Assembly: GCA_032716605.1 (NCBI GenBank)
Contig: CM064545.1
Location: forward strand, 6,598,463-6,662,462
Source: Paralithodes platypus
Lineage: Eukaryota; Arthropoda; Malacostraca; Decapoda; Lithodidae
Reading direction: 5' to 3'
Length of the DNA: 64,000 nt
The notes beneath the pieces are model-generated. The model made no database searches and had not been told where the DNA came from. It saw only the letters and a program-made list of their open reading frames with translations. How positions within the stretch are numbered: position 1 is the first letter of the stretch; each line of letters begins with the position of its first letter. Position numbers and translations under genes: made by a program. Below are positions 10,746-19,613 of this stretch, one piece after another.

Positions 10746-11117
10746 TCTAGTACCTAGGTATCAGTGCATTACGACAGCACACCGAAATGCCAAAAAAATA
10801 CCCTCATTGTTCCCTGATTAAATAGCATTGTATGAATATTCCCATATTCAAAAATATGCTACAGGGGGGCAATGCCTAGTGAGTTAATTGCTCAATAGGT
10901 GGCGTTCTGACAGTGAGGGTCCGAGTGTGGGGGATGAGACTGTGAAGCTCAGAGGCGAGGCGGCTTCAGATGTGGAGTTGCTCCGAGCTGTGAAGCTTCA
11001 CATGTCTCACTCCCTAGACTGGAGCAAGACCTCACGGGCCTCACCGTGTTCAACGGTGTAGTGTAAAGGCTATCAGCCTATGCCCGAGAGGGAGTAGTTG
11101 GAATATAGAAGAAAAAA
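10746..11117 (+). mobile_element. SINE-A copy a (headless)
   Basis: The body of the SINE-A family: 'gtacctaggtatcagtgc', 'cctcattgttccctgatt', 'gctacaggggggcaatgc', 'aataggtggcgttctga', 'ctccctagactggag', ending in 'gagtagttggaatataga' and an A/T-rich tail. The tRNA head is missing. Its tail leads within 30 bp into the head of copy b, giving a tail-to-head dimer. Confidence 0.82.
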
Positions 11118-11142
11118 TATATATATATATATTATATACATA

Positions 11143-11690
11143 TAGGGTAGGTGTGGTGGAGAGGTCATGCCACTGAACGGGTAATCCAATGGTCCCGGAT
11201 TCGAATCCCGATCTATCAATGGGAAGATATTATTGGGATTGAATTTGTGTTGTACCTAGTATCAGTGCATTACCACAAAACCCACCTAAACGCCAAAAAA
11301 ATGCCCTCATTGTTCCCTGATTAAATAGCACTGTATGAATATTCCCAAATTCAAAATATGCTACAGGGGGGCAATGTCTAGTGAGTTCATTACTCAATAG
11401 GTGGCGTTCTGAGAGTGAGGTTCTGAGTATAGGGGATGAGACAGTGAAGCATTGGGGTGAGGCAGCTCCAGAGATGGGACTGCTTCGAGCCATGAGTGGG
11501 CAACCGGGCCCCGTGCATCTTGCTTAGGCAAGATAGTGTGGGCTGGTTGCATCTTAAAGTTATTTACATGTCTCACTCCCTAGACTGGACCTCACAGGCT
11601 TCACTGTTGAATATACGGTTGAATTTACAGGATCTCAGCCTTTGCCCGAGAGGGAGTAGTTGGAATATAGAAAAAATTATATAAATTAAA
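11143..11690 (+). mobile_element. SINE-A copy b (complete)
   Basis: The full arrangement is visible: a tRNA-like head (11148-11214) with A-box region 'tggtggagagg' and B-box GATTCGAATCC, then 'aatgggaagatattattggg', then the same body as copies a, c and d, ending 'agttggaatatagaaaa'. At about 540 bp it is long for a SINE. No coding frame is shared between copies, so it must depend on an unrelated LINE for movement. Confidence 0.85.
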
Positions 11691-12057
11691 AATATTATAA
11701 GCCAGAACTTAGAATAGCTATCATGGTATTATTTTGACCCCCTCCGTCGCCTCCTTACTCCTCTCACAAAGAAAGAAAGAACAAAAACTTTGCCGTGTGA
11801 TTGGAAAAGTTTGGTTTCTGTCCTCTGCCTACCGTCCTCGGTTAATGACTCTCTCCCTCTCCCTCTCTCTCGCTGTATTTATCTATTGACCAAAACATTG
11901 TACATCTACTTTACAAATATTCTTGTTTTGTTTCTACTAACGAAGTATATGGCCCTGTCTTAGAGAATACATATAGCATCACACGAAATTAATAATGTTA
12001 CTATTATCATAAGTGAATTTCATTTAATTATAACAATATATGCAATAGTTTCATTTC
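11691..12057. other. Unannotated spacer
   Basis: No gene or repeat family recognised. It contains a short CT-rich tract at about 11848-11874. The LINE relic begins immediately downstream. Confidence 0.5.
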
Positions 12058-12207
12058 AGGGCTAGATACTATTCACCCAGAAATAATGAAAAATGTAAAG
12101 GAAGGAATTCCTGAGTCCCTAACTTTCACAATTAACGTGTCACTGCAGCACGAAATGGTTCCAAGAGATTGGATATCTGCAAATAGAATGCCAATAAGGC
12201 CCAAGTA
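12058..12207 (+). pseudogene. LINE relic, RT fragment (left half)
   Basis: The plus strand reads GLDTIHPEIMKNVKEG, then VPRDWISANRMPI. This matches the start of a CR1/Jockey-group RT domain, equivalent to the GPDTISPRVLK and MPDQWKLANV stretch of CR1-2. The relic continues after the RTE-2 insertion at 13763. It is diverged and full of stops, so older than the other LINEs here. Confidence 0.75.
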
Positions 12208-12220
12208 AGTTACCAACTTA
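12208..12220. repeat. Target-site duplication of RTE-2, left copy
   Basis: AGTTACCAACTTA recurs as AGTTACCAATTTA at 13763-13775 (one mismatch), framing the RTE-2 copy. Confidence 0.82.
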
Positions 12221-12222
12221 CT

Positions 12223-12924
12223 ATGGGAACTATGGGAAGAGGATTGGGTTTAGTAGGAATGAATGGTAGAGATTGGGAGTTGAATCAGTTGCTGTTCGCT
12301 GATGACACAGCATTGGTGGCGGATTCTGATGAGAAACTGCAGCGGGTAATCAAAGAGTTTGGTGTGGTTTGTGGAAGGAGGAAACTGAAGGTGAACGTCA
12401 ATAAAAGTAAAGTAATGGTGTGTAATAGGGGAGAGCATAGGGTGAATCTAGATGTGAGGCTGGATGGGGAAATATTGGAACAAGTAGAGTGTTTTAAATA
12501 TCTAGGAGGAACAATAAGCAGGAGTGGAGGTATGGAAGTGGAGGTAAAACAGAGAGTGTGTGAAGGAAGGAAGGTTTTCGGAGCAATGGGAAGTATGTGG
12601 AAGACGAGAAATCTCGGAGTGAAAGTAAAAAGTGCACTGTATCAAGGAATTGTTGTGCCAACAGTGATGTATGGGGCTGAGACATGGGCTCTGAAGAAAA
12701 AGGAGAAAAGAGGGCTGGATTTGATGGAGATGAGCTGCTTGAGGAGTATGTGTGGAGTTACTCGTAGAGACAGATTGAGGAATGAAGATATACGTAGGAG
12801 AGTGGGACAGCAGGAACATTTGTCAGCCAGAGTGGACAGAAGGATGCTGAGCTGGTATGGTCATGTTGAACGAATGGGAGATGAAAGGCTTACAAAGAGA
12901 ATATGTGAGTCAGGTACAAGGGGA
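12223..12924 (+). pseudogene. RTE-2 reverse transcriptase, C-terminal fragment
   Basis: Open from LLFADDTALVADS through the GGTISRSGG region to LSWYGHVERMGD and ICESGTRG, in the same frame as RTE-1 residues near 110-340 of the 7625-8779 reading frame. After residue 235 the frame runs into the inserted retroposon, so the last 67 codons of the open frame are not RTE. The missing RTE end (GRPPLRWRDCVRKAL onward) continues at 13232-13373. Confidence 0.88.
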
Positions 12925-13160
12925 TTTGATTTTGATTTTGCCCCGAGGGGCGAGTTTATTGAGCAGCGCCCCCCATCCTGTGAGGGGACAACCACTAGTA
13001 AGGCGATACATACTGCTCAAAGAGCCATTATTCCACTGAAACAACAGCATCGTCGTCTGGTTACATTCATATTTGTGTTTATAAGTCAGGTTGGCATTAT
13101 TCAGATGTGTTATTATAGTTTCCTCATTTAATTGTCACATGGTCTGTATATACGTATCTC

Positions 13161-13197
<37 letters not shown>

Positions 13198-13230
13198 CAA
13201 GCTTGTCGTGACTGAATAATTAATTGACAG
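12925..13230 (+). mobile_element. Short poly(A) retroposon inside RTE-2
   Basis: About 306 bp absent from RTE-1 at the same point. It begins 'tttgattttgattttgcccc', carries a hairpin-like 'gccccgaggggcg', and has an A-run of about 28 at 13164-13192 followed by 'gcaagcaagc' and 40 more bases. It is flanked by GGGGA/GAGGA-like pentamers, a weak duplication. No Pol III boxes were evident. It is a short SINE-like or processed insert of unknown origin. Confidence 0.7.
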
Positions 13231-13231
13231 A

Positions 13232-13762
13232 GGAGATAGAAGGGCAGGAAGACCCCCATTGAGATGGAGAGACTGTGTAAGAAAGGCTTTGGATGATAGA
13301 GGAATGACTATAGATCAGGCAGGGGAAGTGGTGGTGGACAGGAGTGAATGGAGAATGCTTGTGAATAGTTGATTGAACACGTGGTCATTTGGAGTAAGGG
13401 GTCGGGCACAAGTTGGACTAGATAATAGTCCATCAGGCGCCTGGCCCGGGGAGACGATTAATATGAAGGGTGTGCCTGGAAGTGTGGTGGGAGGGCTTGT
13501 GGCTTTGGCTCCGCTGCATGTCTGCCTGCCGAGATCGGAACCTCTCCGGGTGGTCAGGGGCCGGGGGAGTGCTGGAGCGACCTGGGTAACCCTGGTCTCT
13601 GGGTCTTCTCCTGGGTGACCTGGATGTGTGAGAGTTTGTGTTTTTTATCTGTGTTTATTTTTTGTTTTATGTTGTTTTTGTGTTTTCCCTGTTCTTGCTC
13701 TGTCTTGAGTCGGCTACCCCCAAAATGGGGATTGGGCCTGAGCATATAGATAGATAGATAGA
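13232..13762 (+). pseudogene. RTE-2 RT C-terminus and 3'UTR
   Basis: The RTE protein end resumes (GDRRAGRPPLRWRDC, GMTIDQAGEVVVDRS, EWRMLVNS) and stops at 13371-13373. The 3'UTR with its two hairpins and (TAGA)n tail follows. It matches RTE-1 8640-9164 almost base for base. Confidence 0.88.
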
Positions 13763-14345
13763 AGTTACCAATTTATTCAACTTTAATAATAGGATTAACC
13801 CTGGAGATGGTGCTAGCACACAAGATACTTTAATGTTCTAAAATAAAACAATTTGATCAGATATATCGTATATGGATTTACATGCAATAAGTCATATCTA
13901 ACTAATTTAATCGAATTATATAATATATTATTTGAATAGAATGACACAACTAAATGACCAGACATACAGGTATACTTCCTTGACTTTCGAGAGTTCGATA
14001 AGGTACATGATGGAAAATTATTGAGTAAATTTGAAATGCTAGGCATTATATGAAAATGTCATACACGATTAAATAGTTGGCAGAGAGTCATGTCAAATGA
14101 CATAGTACTCGAGTGGGAGACTATTTAATAGTTGGCAGTCATGTCAAATGACATAGTACTCGAGTGGGAGACTATTTAATAGTTGGCAGAGAGTCATGTC
14201 AAATGACATAGTACTCGAGTGGGAGACTATTTAATAGTTGGCAGAGAGTCATGTCAAATTACATAGTACTCGAGTGGGAGACTATTTAATAGTTGGCAGA
14301 GAGTCATGTCAAATGACATAGTACTCGAGTGGGAGACTATTTTAA
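13763..14345 (+). pseudogene. LINE relic, RT fragment (right half)
   Basis: After the RTE-2 duplication the relic continues: GFTCNKSYLTNLIELYN (compare GFRSKRSCLTNLIDF in CR1-2), then FLDFREFDKVHDGKLL (the DFxKAFD motif) and QRVMSNDIVLEWETI (compare RKQRVIINGKGSKW). Several stops lie between these pieces. The last motif is amplified into the 55-bp array that follows. Confidence 0.75.
14066..14341. repeat. 55-bp minisatellite derived from RT coding sequence
   Basis: Five head-to-tail units of 55 bp ('tagttggcagagagtcatg', 'tactcgagtgggagac'); the second lacks 4 bp ('agag'). Each unit encodes the QRVMSNDIVLEWET piece of the LINE relic in one frame, so the array arose by tandem amplification of coding sequence within the dead element. 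It is not a CRISPR array: there are no variable spacers. Confidence 0.92.
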
Positions 14346-14389
14346 TGGGAGTGTCGCTTGTGAAACCGGGATCGGTTGCCGAGCCAGTA

Positions 14390-14394
14390 TTTGT

Positions 14395-14427
<33 letters not shown>

Positions 14428-14962
14428 CTATATTCCAACTTACTTCCTCTCGGGCATAGGCATAGGCTGAGAGCCTTAACATTCACCGCTTTACAATGAA
14501 CAGTGAAGCCTGTGAGGTCTTGTTCCAGTCTAGGTAGTGAGACATGTGAAGCACGTAGAGTACAACGAGCACCTGCCATCTTGCCTTCACATGAGGCACG
14601 GTGCTCCACTCATGGCCCGAAATGACCCCATCTCTGAAGCCACCTCGTTCCCGTGCTTCACTGTCTCACCCCCTACACTCGGACTCTCACACTTACACGC
14701 ACACAACGCCACCTGTTGAACAGATAACTCACTAGGCATTGCACCCCTATAGCATATTTTGAATATGGGAATATTCATACAGTGCTATTTAATCAGGGAA
14801 CAATGAGGGTATTTTATTGACGTTTCGGTGGGCTTGTGGTAATGCACTGGTACAGCACAAATTCCATCCCAATAATATCTTCCCATTGATACATCGGGAT
14901 TTGAACCCGGGACCTTTGGATTACCAGGCCTGTGGCAAGACCACTCCACCACACCTCCCCAA
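14390..14962 (-). mobile_element. SINE-A copy c (complete, minus strand)
   Basis: The full family structure in reverse: a poly(T) run (14397-14427, the A-tail of the element), 'ctatattccaactt', the body, and at 14876-14960 the tRNA-like head with B-box GGTTCAAATCC and anticodon-position GGT. The tail of about 30 A is the longest of the family in this window. Confidence 0.85.
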
Positions 14963-15590
14963 CAAAATGACATTGATGTAAGATCAACCAAAATCAAGGC
15001 ATACATAAATACCAGAAAACATATCAAAATTATTATCGCAAAGAGCATAGAATATTATGCATTGCTTTGCAGTATACAGTATACAGTATTATTATTGGGC
15101 CTGAATCATTTAGTATTTTGGAGGTAACTGTGCGTGTATGCATATGTGGTGTGAGATTAGACCGGCGAACGAGTGAAAGCTTAAGCTGACTGCTTTTTTT
15201 TTTTTTATGTTGAAGTACATTTTGACCTACCGGTGAATTATATGCAGTTTACTAAGCAAAATCCACTGATATGTTCACTAGGCTTGATGGGTTTGGTTAA
15301 TATTGAAAGTCGTGAGGGCTAAGCGCTTTGTGTAGCTATGGTAACACTGGGAAAGGGAGAATAAGATTTACTTTAGTTTTGTTGGGTATTAAATGTGTTT
15401 TTGTTTGTGTTGTGATTGTTGGCTACCTGTTATCTGTTATCAATATCGCCACCTGCAAGTGGCACCGATTAGCATATCGCCCATCGGTAATTTGTTTAGG
15501 GTTTATTCCCCTAGATGGGTTGCCCGCCAAGGCTATTGAGTCACATCCACCCGGAAACAACCCTTTCAGATACCAGGGAGACTGCTTACA
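14963..15590. other. Unannotated spacer
   Basis: No gene recognised. It has TA-rich and 'gtatacagtatac' motifs near 15070 and a T-run at about 15196-15207. A 186-codon plus-strand open frame from 15328 overlaps the antisense of the LINE downstream and has no domain. Confidence 0.5.
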
Positions 15591-15600
15591 CCAGAGAAAA

Positions 15601-15666
15601 CTACCGAGTCAGAGCCAGGTAGGGACGAACAAACTACCGAGCCAGAGTCAGGTAGGGACGAACAAA
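15601..15666. repeat. 33-bp tandem duplication
   Basis: Two copies of a 33-bp unit starting at 15601 and 15634 ('ctaccgag', 'cagag', 'caggtagggacgaacaa'), differing at two positions. They lie in the probable 3'UTR of the minus-strand LINE. Confidence 0.85.
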
Positions 15667-15739
15667 CCCAAGAACACCAGAGACAACACTATCTCTGGGG
15701 GAGCGCCATTACACCATAGGGAAAGAGTGGCGGAGGGGA

Positions 15740-16528
15740 AGAGTGTTATTGATCAAGTTGATGATGTAAGGGATGGGGCTGTTTTAATACCTTTGGGTTC
15801 TCGCTCGTATAGGAACGAGTGTGTTGTTTGTTTCGTTGCTCGTCTCTGTGTGTGTTGGAGGGGGGCAGGTGACTGTGTTGGTGGTTGATTAGGAACTGTT
15901 CTCCAAATTTCTGGGTGAGGTGCATGTGGATGCTGGATAGTGATTCTAGACCCAAAGTGATTAGTGCCTCGTGATAATGTGTGTATGAGGGACCAAGGAT
16001 GATCTTGCATGCTCTCTACTGTACTTGTTCTAATGGATATTTTTGTGTTGCAGTAAGTGAAGAGGCCCACGCTGGGCACACATAGGTGAGTTTTGGCAGA
16101 ATGAATAGAGTATACATATGTTAGTTCAGATTTTGGGTCGCCGAGTGATTTTAGGCGACGAAAGAGGCATAGTTTGAAACCAGAGACCTTGATTACTTCA
16201 CTGATATTGGGTTTCCAGATTAGATTATTGTCTATGATAACCCCTAACAGTTTGACCATGTTCACTACCTGGAGGACATTTGATCCAAGTGTGACGAGAG
16301 GTGGTTCCATGTTCTCTGAACCCACACTGATGTACATCACTACCGTTTTATCACTATTCATTATGACGTCGTTTGCTGAAGTCCACTCCTGAATTCCGTT
16401 TACATTGTCCTGATGGGTGCTGAAGTCAGAGGTGGTGTTGGCAATACTGACTTCGATGGTCGATTCATCCACATATTTCCACCGTAGGTCTGTGTCACTC
16501 ATAGCATCGTTGATAAGAACAAGGAAGC
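15740..16528 (-). pseudogene. Jockey/I-type RT, C-terminal half
   Basis: A 249-codon open frame from 16502 down. It contains LRWKYVDEST, where the YXDD box is changed to YVDE, then NGIQEWTSANDVIMNSDKT, VKLLGVIIDNNLIWK and FKLCLFRRLKSLGD. The rest resembles the 'right-hand' tail of Jockey/I-group RTs common in crustacean genomes. The conserved aspartate change and later frame decay (IRTSTVESMQDHPWS) mark it as dead. The frame runs open to 15753. Confidence 0.8.
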
Positions 16529-16811
16529 AGTTCAGTTCAGTTCAGTTGCTGGTCGGGAAGCTATGCCTTTGCAACGGCGCCTCCCTTTTGTCGTGTTTTC
16601 TGTTTTTCTAATTTAACAGTAAAATTTAGTATGTGCTATGTGCTGTTTTCTTCTTTCTTGCTCTTCTTTCTTCTTGCTTGTTTTCCTTCTTGATTGTTGT
16701 TCTTGTTTCTTCTTTCACCTTTATATTTTCATTGCAGTGTCTTCATGTGTCGTTCCTTTGCTTTTCTCTCTTTCTCCAAAAACTATATATTTTCTTTTTG
16801 ACCCTACCTAT

Positions 16812-17290
16812 GCTTTGTCTACTAAACATTAAGCTACCTAGTATATGGGATTCATCTTCTATATATGGTTGTTGGAATAGAGGTTCCCGTCTTTGTCTAC
16901 TAAACATTAAGCTACCTAGTATATGGGATTCATCTTCTAAACATTAAGCTACCTAGTATATGGGATTCATCTACTAAACATTAATCTACCTAGTATATGG
17001 GATTCATCTACTAAACATTAAGCTACCTAGTATATGGGATTCATCTACTAAACATTAAGCTACCTAGTATATGGGATTCATCTACTAAACATTAAGCTAC
17101 CTAGTATATGGGATTCATCTACTAAACATAAAGCTACCTAGTATATGGGATTCATCTACTAAACATTAATCTACCTAGTATATGGGATTCATCTACTAAA
17201 CATTAATCTACCTAGTATATGGGATTCATCTACTAAACATTAATCTACCTAGTATATGGGATTCATCTTCTATATATGGTTGTTGGAATA
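16812..17290. repeat. 37-bp minisatellite grown from the LINE's last codons
   Basis: Eleven copies of a unit of about 37 bp ('ctacctagtatatgggattc' plus 'atctactaaacatta'). A longer block ('ttctatatatggttgttgg', 'aatagaggttcc') flanks it on both sides (about 16856-16890 and 17267-17300). On the minus strand the unit encodes DESHILG-LMFSR and the stop of the LINE protein, so the array began as a duplication of the ORF end. Confidence 0.92.
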
Positions 17291-18672
17291 GAGGTTCCAG
17301 TCTTCTTTCTTCTGTGTATGCAGGGCACCACAGAATGAAATGCTTAAGGTCCTCTATTCCATACCCACACATATTACATCCTGTGTTTCCTCCTGTGAAT
17401 CTATTTCTATCATATAACTGTAGGTTATTTGTTCTTGCTTTGTATAGGATAACAGAAGCTGGTCTGTTATCATATATTAGTTCTTCTCCCCTTATTTCTT
17501 TCTTATACTTTCTATAAATATATAAACTAGTTTTCTTGTTCAGTTCTTCCCTCCACATTTTAGAATCCCATTCTTTTAATTTACCCTTCAACTGGACTTT
17601 CCCTATATCTATTAAGTCATCGTATGTCAATTTCACTTCTCGGAGGTATTTAGTGGTGGATTCGAACCAGGTATCTGTTGCAAATTCATGTTTTTCTTCA
17701 ATAATTCTTTTTAGTAAGGGGCATCCCTCGTTTCCCTCTATGTGCTTTACATATTTTATTTGACCCCCCATAATTCTTGTTTGCATTGATGATGCACCTA
17801 CTTCACCCCTTAGTGTTTCTACCTGTGCATATTTGGGGGCTCCTAATATTTGCCTGTAAACTTTATTTTCTACTTGCTGCAGCTTCTCTATCTCTGTTTC
17901 GGTGTATCCTAGCACACTAGCTCCGTAAAGAATTGTAGGTAGGGCTACACTTTTCCAACAAGTTTTTCCTATCAATACCTTACTGCAGCTTTGAGCTATT
18001 ATCGGCTATGTTAAGTTTGCCATCTGTTCTGCTTTAGCCAAGGATATTTCTTTTTGAGATTTAAAACAGTTTCTTTTATCTTCAATTTATATACCCAAAT
18101 ATTTAATATCACTTGTTACCTCAATATCTCTTATCTTTTCGGGCTTTTCTTTTAGTTAAACATTAATATTTTACTCTTGTCTTTATTTATTTTTTAGGCC
18201 ACACATATTTCCTATATTTATTAAATTGTCTATGGCTCTTTCAGCTTTCTCTATATTTTGTGTTAGAATCAGACCGTCATCGGCGAAAAATAGTACGCTT
18301 AATTTAAATACCCGATCTTCATACCCCTCCACAAGTTCTTCCATTTGTTTTATAATATTATATGTTACTAGCTTGAAGAGCGTGGTTGATGCCGTGCATC
18401 CTTGCCTTATGCCACTTGTTACATTTATTTCAACCTTTCTATCTGTTCCTATATATATTTCTGTTTGGTCACCTGTATACATTTTGGCTACTATATTCTG
18501 CTTTAATATGAATAAATTGTTTTCTATTGTTCCCCCTTCCGTGAACCCGCTTTGCACTTCTTTTACCTCATTATTTATTATTAAATGTTCTTCTCTTTTG
18601 TTTTTTACTGTTAGGGACATAAAAATCTTATATGATATATTAGCAAGTGCTATTGGTCTTACATAGGGGGCC
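17226..18672 (-). pseudogene. LINE RT with C-terminal Cys-His cluster
   Basis: Two open stretches. 18183-18698 has RPIALANISYKIFM, TEGGTIENNLFILKQ, GIRQGCTASTTLF and FFADDGLILTQ; roughly 60 residues around the first catalytic aspartate motif are deleted between FILKQ and NIVAKMY. After a break at 17976-18182, 17226-17975 has LPTILYGASVLGYT, LQQVENKVYRQILGAP, and near the end C-x2-C-x7-H-x4-C (CNMCGYGIEDLKHFILWC). This is a zinc-binding pattern like those at the C-terminus of I, R1 and R2-type LINEs. The protein ends DESHILGRLMFSR, and this end is the seed of the 37-bp minisatellite. Confidence 0.78.
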
Positions 18673-19235
18673 CATTCTTGTACCCTGGGGTACACCACAT
18701 GTTAGCGGGAGGGTAGCGGAAGTTTTACCCTGGTACTGCACTGCCTGACGCAGGCTTGTGAGGAAATCTGCTAACCAGGAAACAAGATATGGGCGTAACC
18801 CCACCTCCGCAGCTTTCCTGGTAATTATGTTGTGATTTACCATGTCGAAAGCTTTACTGAAATCGAAAAATATGAGAGCTACCGATGTTTTTCTTGTTTC
18901 TAGGTTGCGATATATGAAGTCAAGGAAGATTAGTAAGCAGTGTGTGGTGGAAGAAACTTGCATATTTCCAAATTGATGTGTGTCAATTGATAGGGGTATG
19001 TCTGCGTATGCCCACTCAAACACGAAACTCTCGCAGATCAGGCCGGTGATAGATTCCGCGCTTGTGGTTTTTGGGCAATGGTTTTACAAACAAGGTTTTC
19101 CATGATGTAGGACACTTGCATTGTGATATTGTGATAAAGATGCATTTATCATGAAGGTCAGGGGCTTGGCTAATTTGTATGCAAATTCCTTGTAGAGTTT
19201 TGAAGGGATTTCGATTTGAGTGACAGATCTTCTTG
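18673..19235 (-). pseudogene. Jockey/I-type RT, N-terminal half
   Basis: The minus strand reads IPSKLYKEFAYKLAKPLTFMINASL, decayed around 19020-19100, then a 127-codon open frame (18640-19023): FLDFIYRNLETRKTS, ALIFFDFSKAFDMVNH (first catalytic aspartate), VSWLADFLTSLRQAV and TCGVPQGTRMGP. The RT then breaks off at the inserted LINE and resumes at 16528. It is the same family as the C-terminal half, shown by the clean motif junction. Confidence 0.8.
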
Positions 19236-19613
19236 TGTGTGTGTGTGTGTGTGTGAGTGAAATTAAACTAGGAGGGTTAAAGAATAGAACACATTGCCAG
19301 GGAAGATAATAGATTGTAATACATTTTACACAAGTTCAAAAGGAGGCTAGCAATTAATCTCAAGGAGGTTGGTGTAACATAGAAGAAAAACATTGGCTAA
19401 GTAAGAATTGTGTAAACAAATAATTAGTAAAACGTTTTTTTGCAGTATACAGTATTTCTGAACTTCGTTCCTTACTATGAATTAGTAATTGAAAATGTCT
19501 AGTTTTGCTGTGGGCCATTTTATCCTGACTATTTCTGTCCGACCGAAAGTTGGTAGGCGTGGTGGGTGAGGAGAGACCGTTTAGCATTGCTTTCCTTATC
19601 TTCCACAGCATAT
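19236..19613. other. Unannotated spacer with (GT)n
   Basis: (GT)n at about 19237-19254, then sequence without a recognisable family up to the 5' LTR. The four bases ATAT before the LTR (19610-19613) are repeated after the 3' LTR (28605-28608). Confidence 0.55.

Larger units (their letters stand above)
3661..10747 (-). mobile_element. CR1-like LINE copy 1 (CR1-1), split by RTE-1
   Basis: A minus-strand non-LTR retrotransposon read as 3'UTR (3661-3958), RT (3959-5757), an unrelated insertion (5770-9164), endonuclease (9177-10135) and ORF1 (10159-10740). It matches CR1-2 (55753-60020) in order and sequence throughout, including the 3'UTR around 3661-3900 against 55753-55990. The 5' end is cut at about 10745, where a SINE-A begins. 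CR1 membership is inferred from the RT motifs (SGVPQGSVLGP, INDIDEG, ADDTK), the endonuclease plus RT layout and the esterase-type ORF1. Stops and frameshifts make it inactive. Confidence 0.85.
12221..13762 (+). mobile_element. RTE-like LINE copy 2 (RTE-2), 5'-truncated
   Basis: Nearly identical to the 3' end of RTE-1 from about position 7945 onward: the FADD box, C-terminal domain, hairpins of the 3'UTR and a (TAGA)n tail. It starts inside the RT gene, as expected of a 5'-truncated insertion, and is flanked by a 13-bp duplication. It is interrupted by a poly(A) retroposon at about 12925-13230. Only scattered substitutions separate it from RTE-1, so both copies are young. Confidence 0.9.
16529..18672 (-). 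mobile_element. 5'-truncated LINE inserted in the Jockey/I-type LINE
   Basis: A second minus-strand non-LTR element. It starts at an RT YVRPIALANISYK motif (5' truncation inside the RT) and ends in a (CTGAA)n-like tail (plus strand 'ttcagttcagttcagttg', 16530-16547). The RT carries GIRQGCTASTTLF and FFADDGLILTQ, and the C-terminus has a Cys-His cluster. The clade is unclear to me; the FADDGLIL-type box differs from the CR1, RTE and Jockey copies in this window. Confidence 0.75.
15601..19235 (-). mobile_element. Jockey/I-type LINE, split by another LINE
   Basis: A minus-strand RT in two parts: 18673-19235 (N-terminal half, ending at the GVPQGTRMGP motif) and about 15740-16528 (from INDAMSDTDLRWKYVDE to the C-terminus). 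The parts join exactly at the RT motif between GP and FLVLIND, and 2.14 kb of foreign LINE lies between. The element is 5'-truncated at a (GT)n tract (about 19236) and lacks an endonuclease. The left boundary is approximate. Confidence 0.8.

Noticed and set aside
15328..15888. 186-codon plus-strand frame with a hydrophobic N-terminus
   Set aside because: Its second half is antisense to the Jockey/I-type LINE and contains the 33-bp duplication; the hydrophobic start is AT-rich chance sequence.
14066..17290. Tandem arrays at 14066-14341 and 16812-17290 considered as CRISPR
   Set aside because: No unique spacers between repeats, eukaryotic transposon context, units derived from RT coding sequence.
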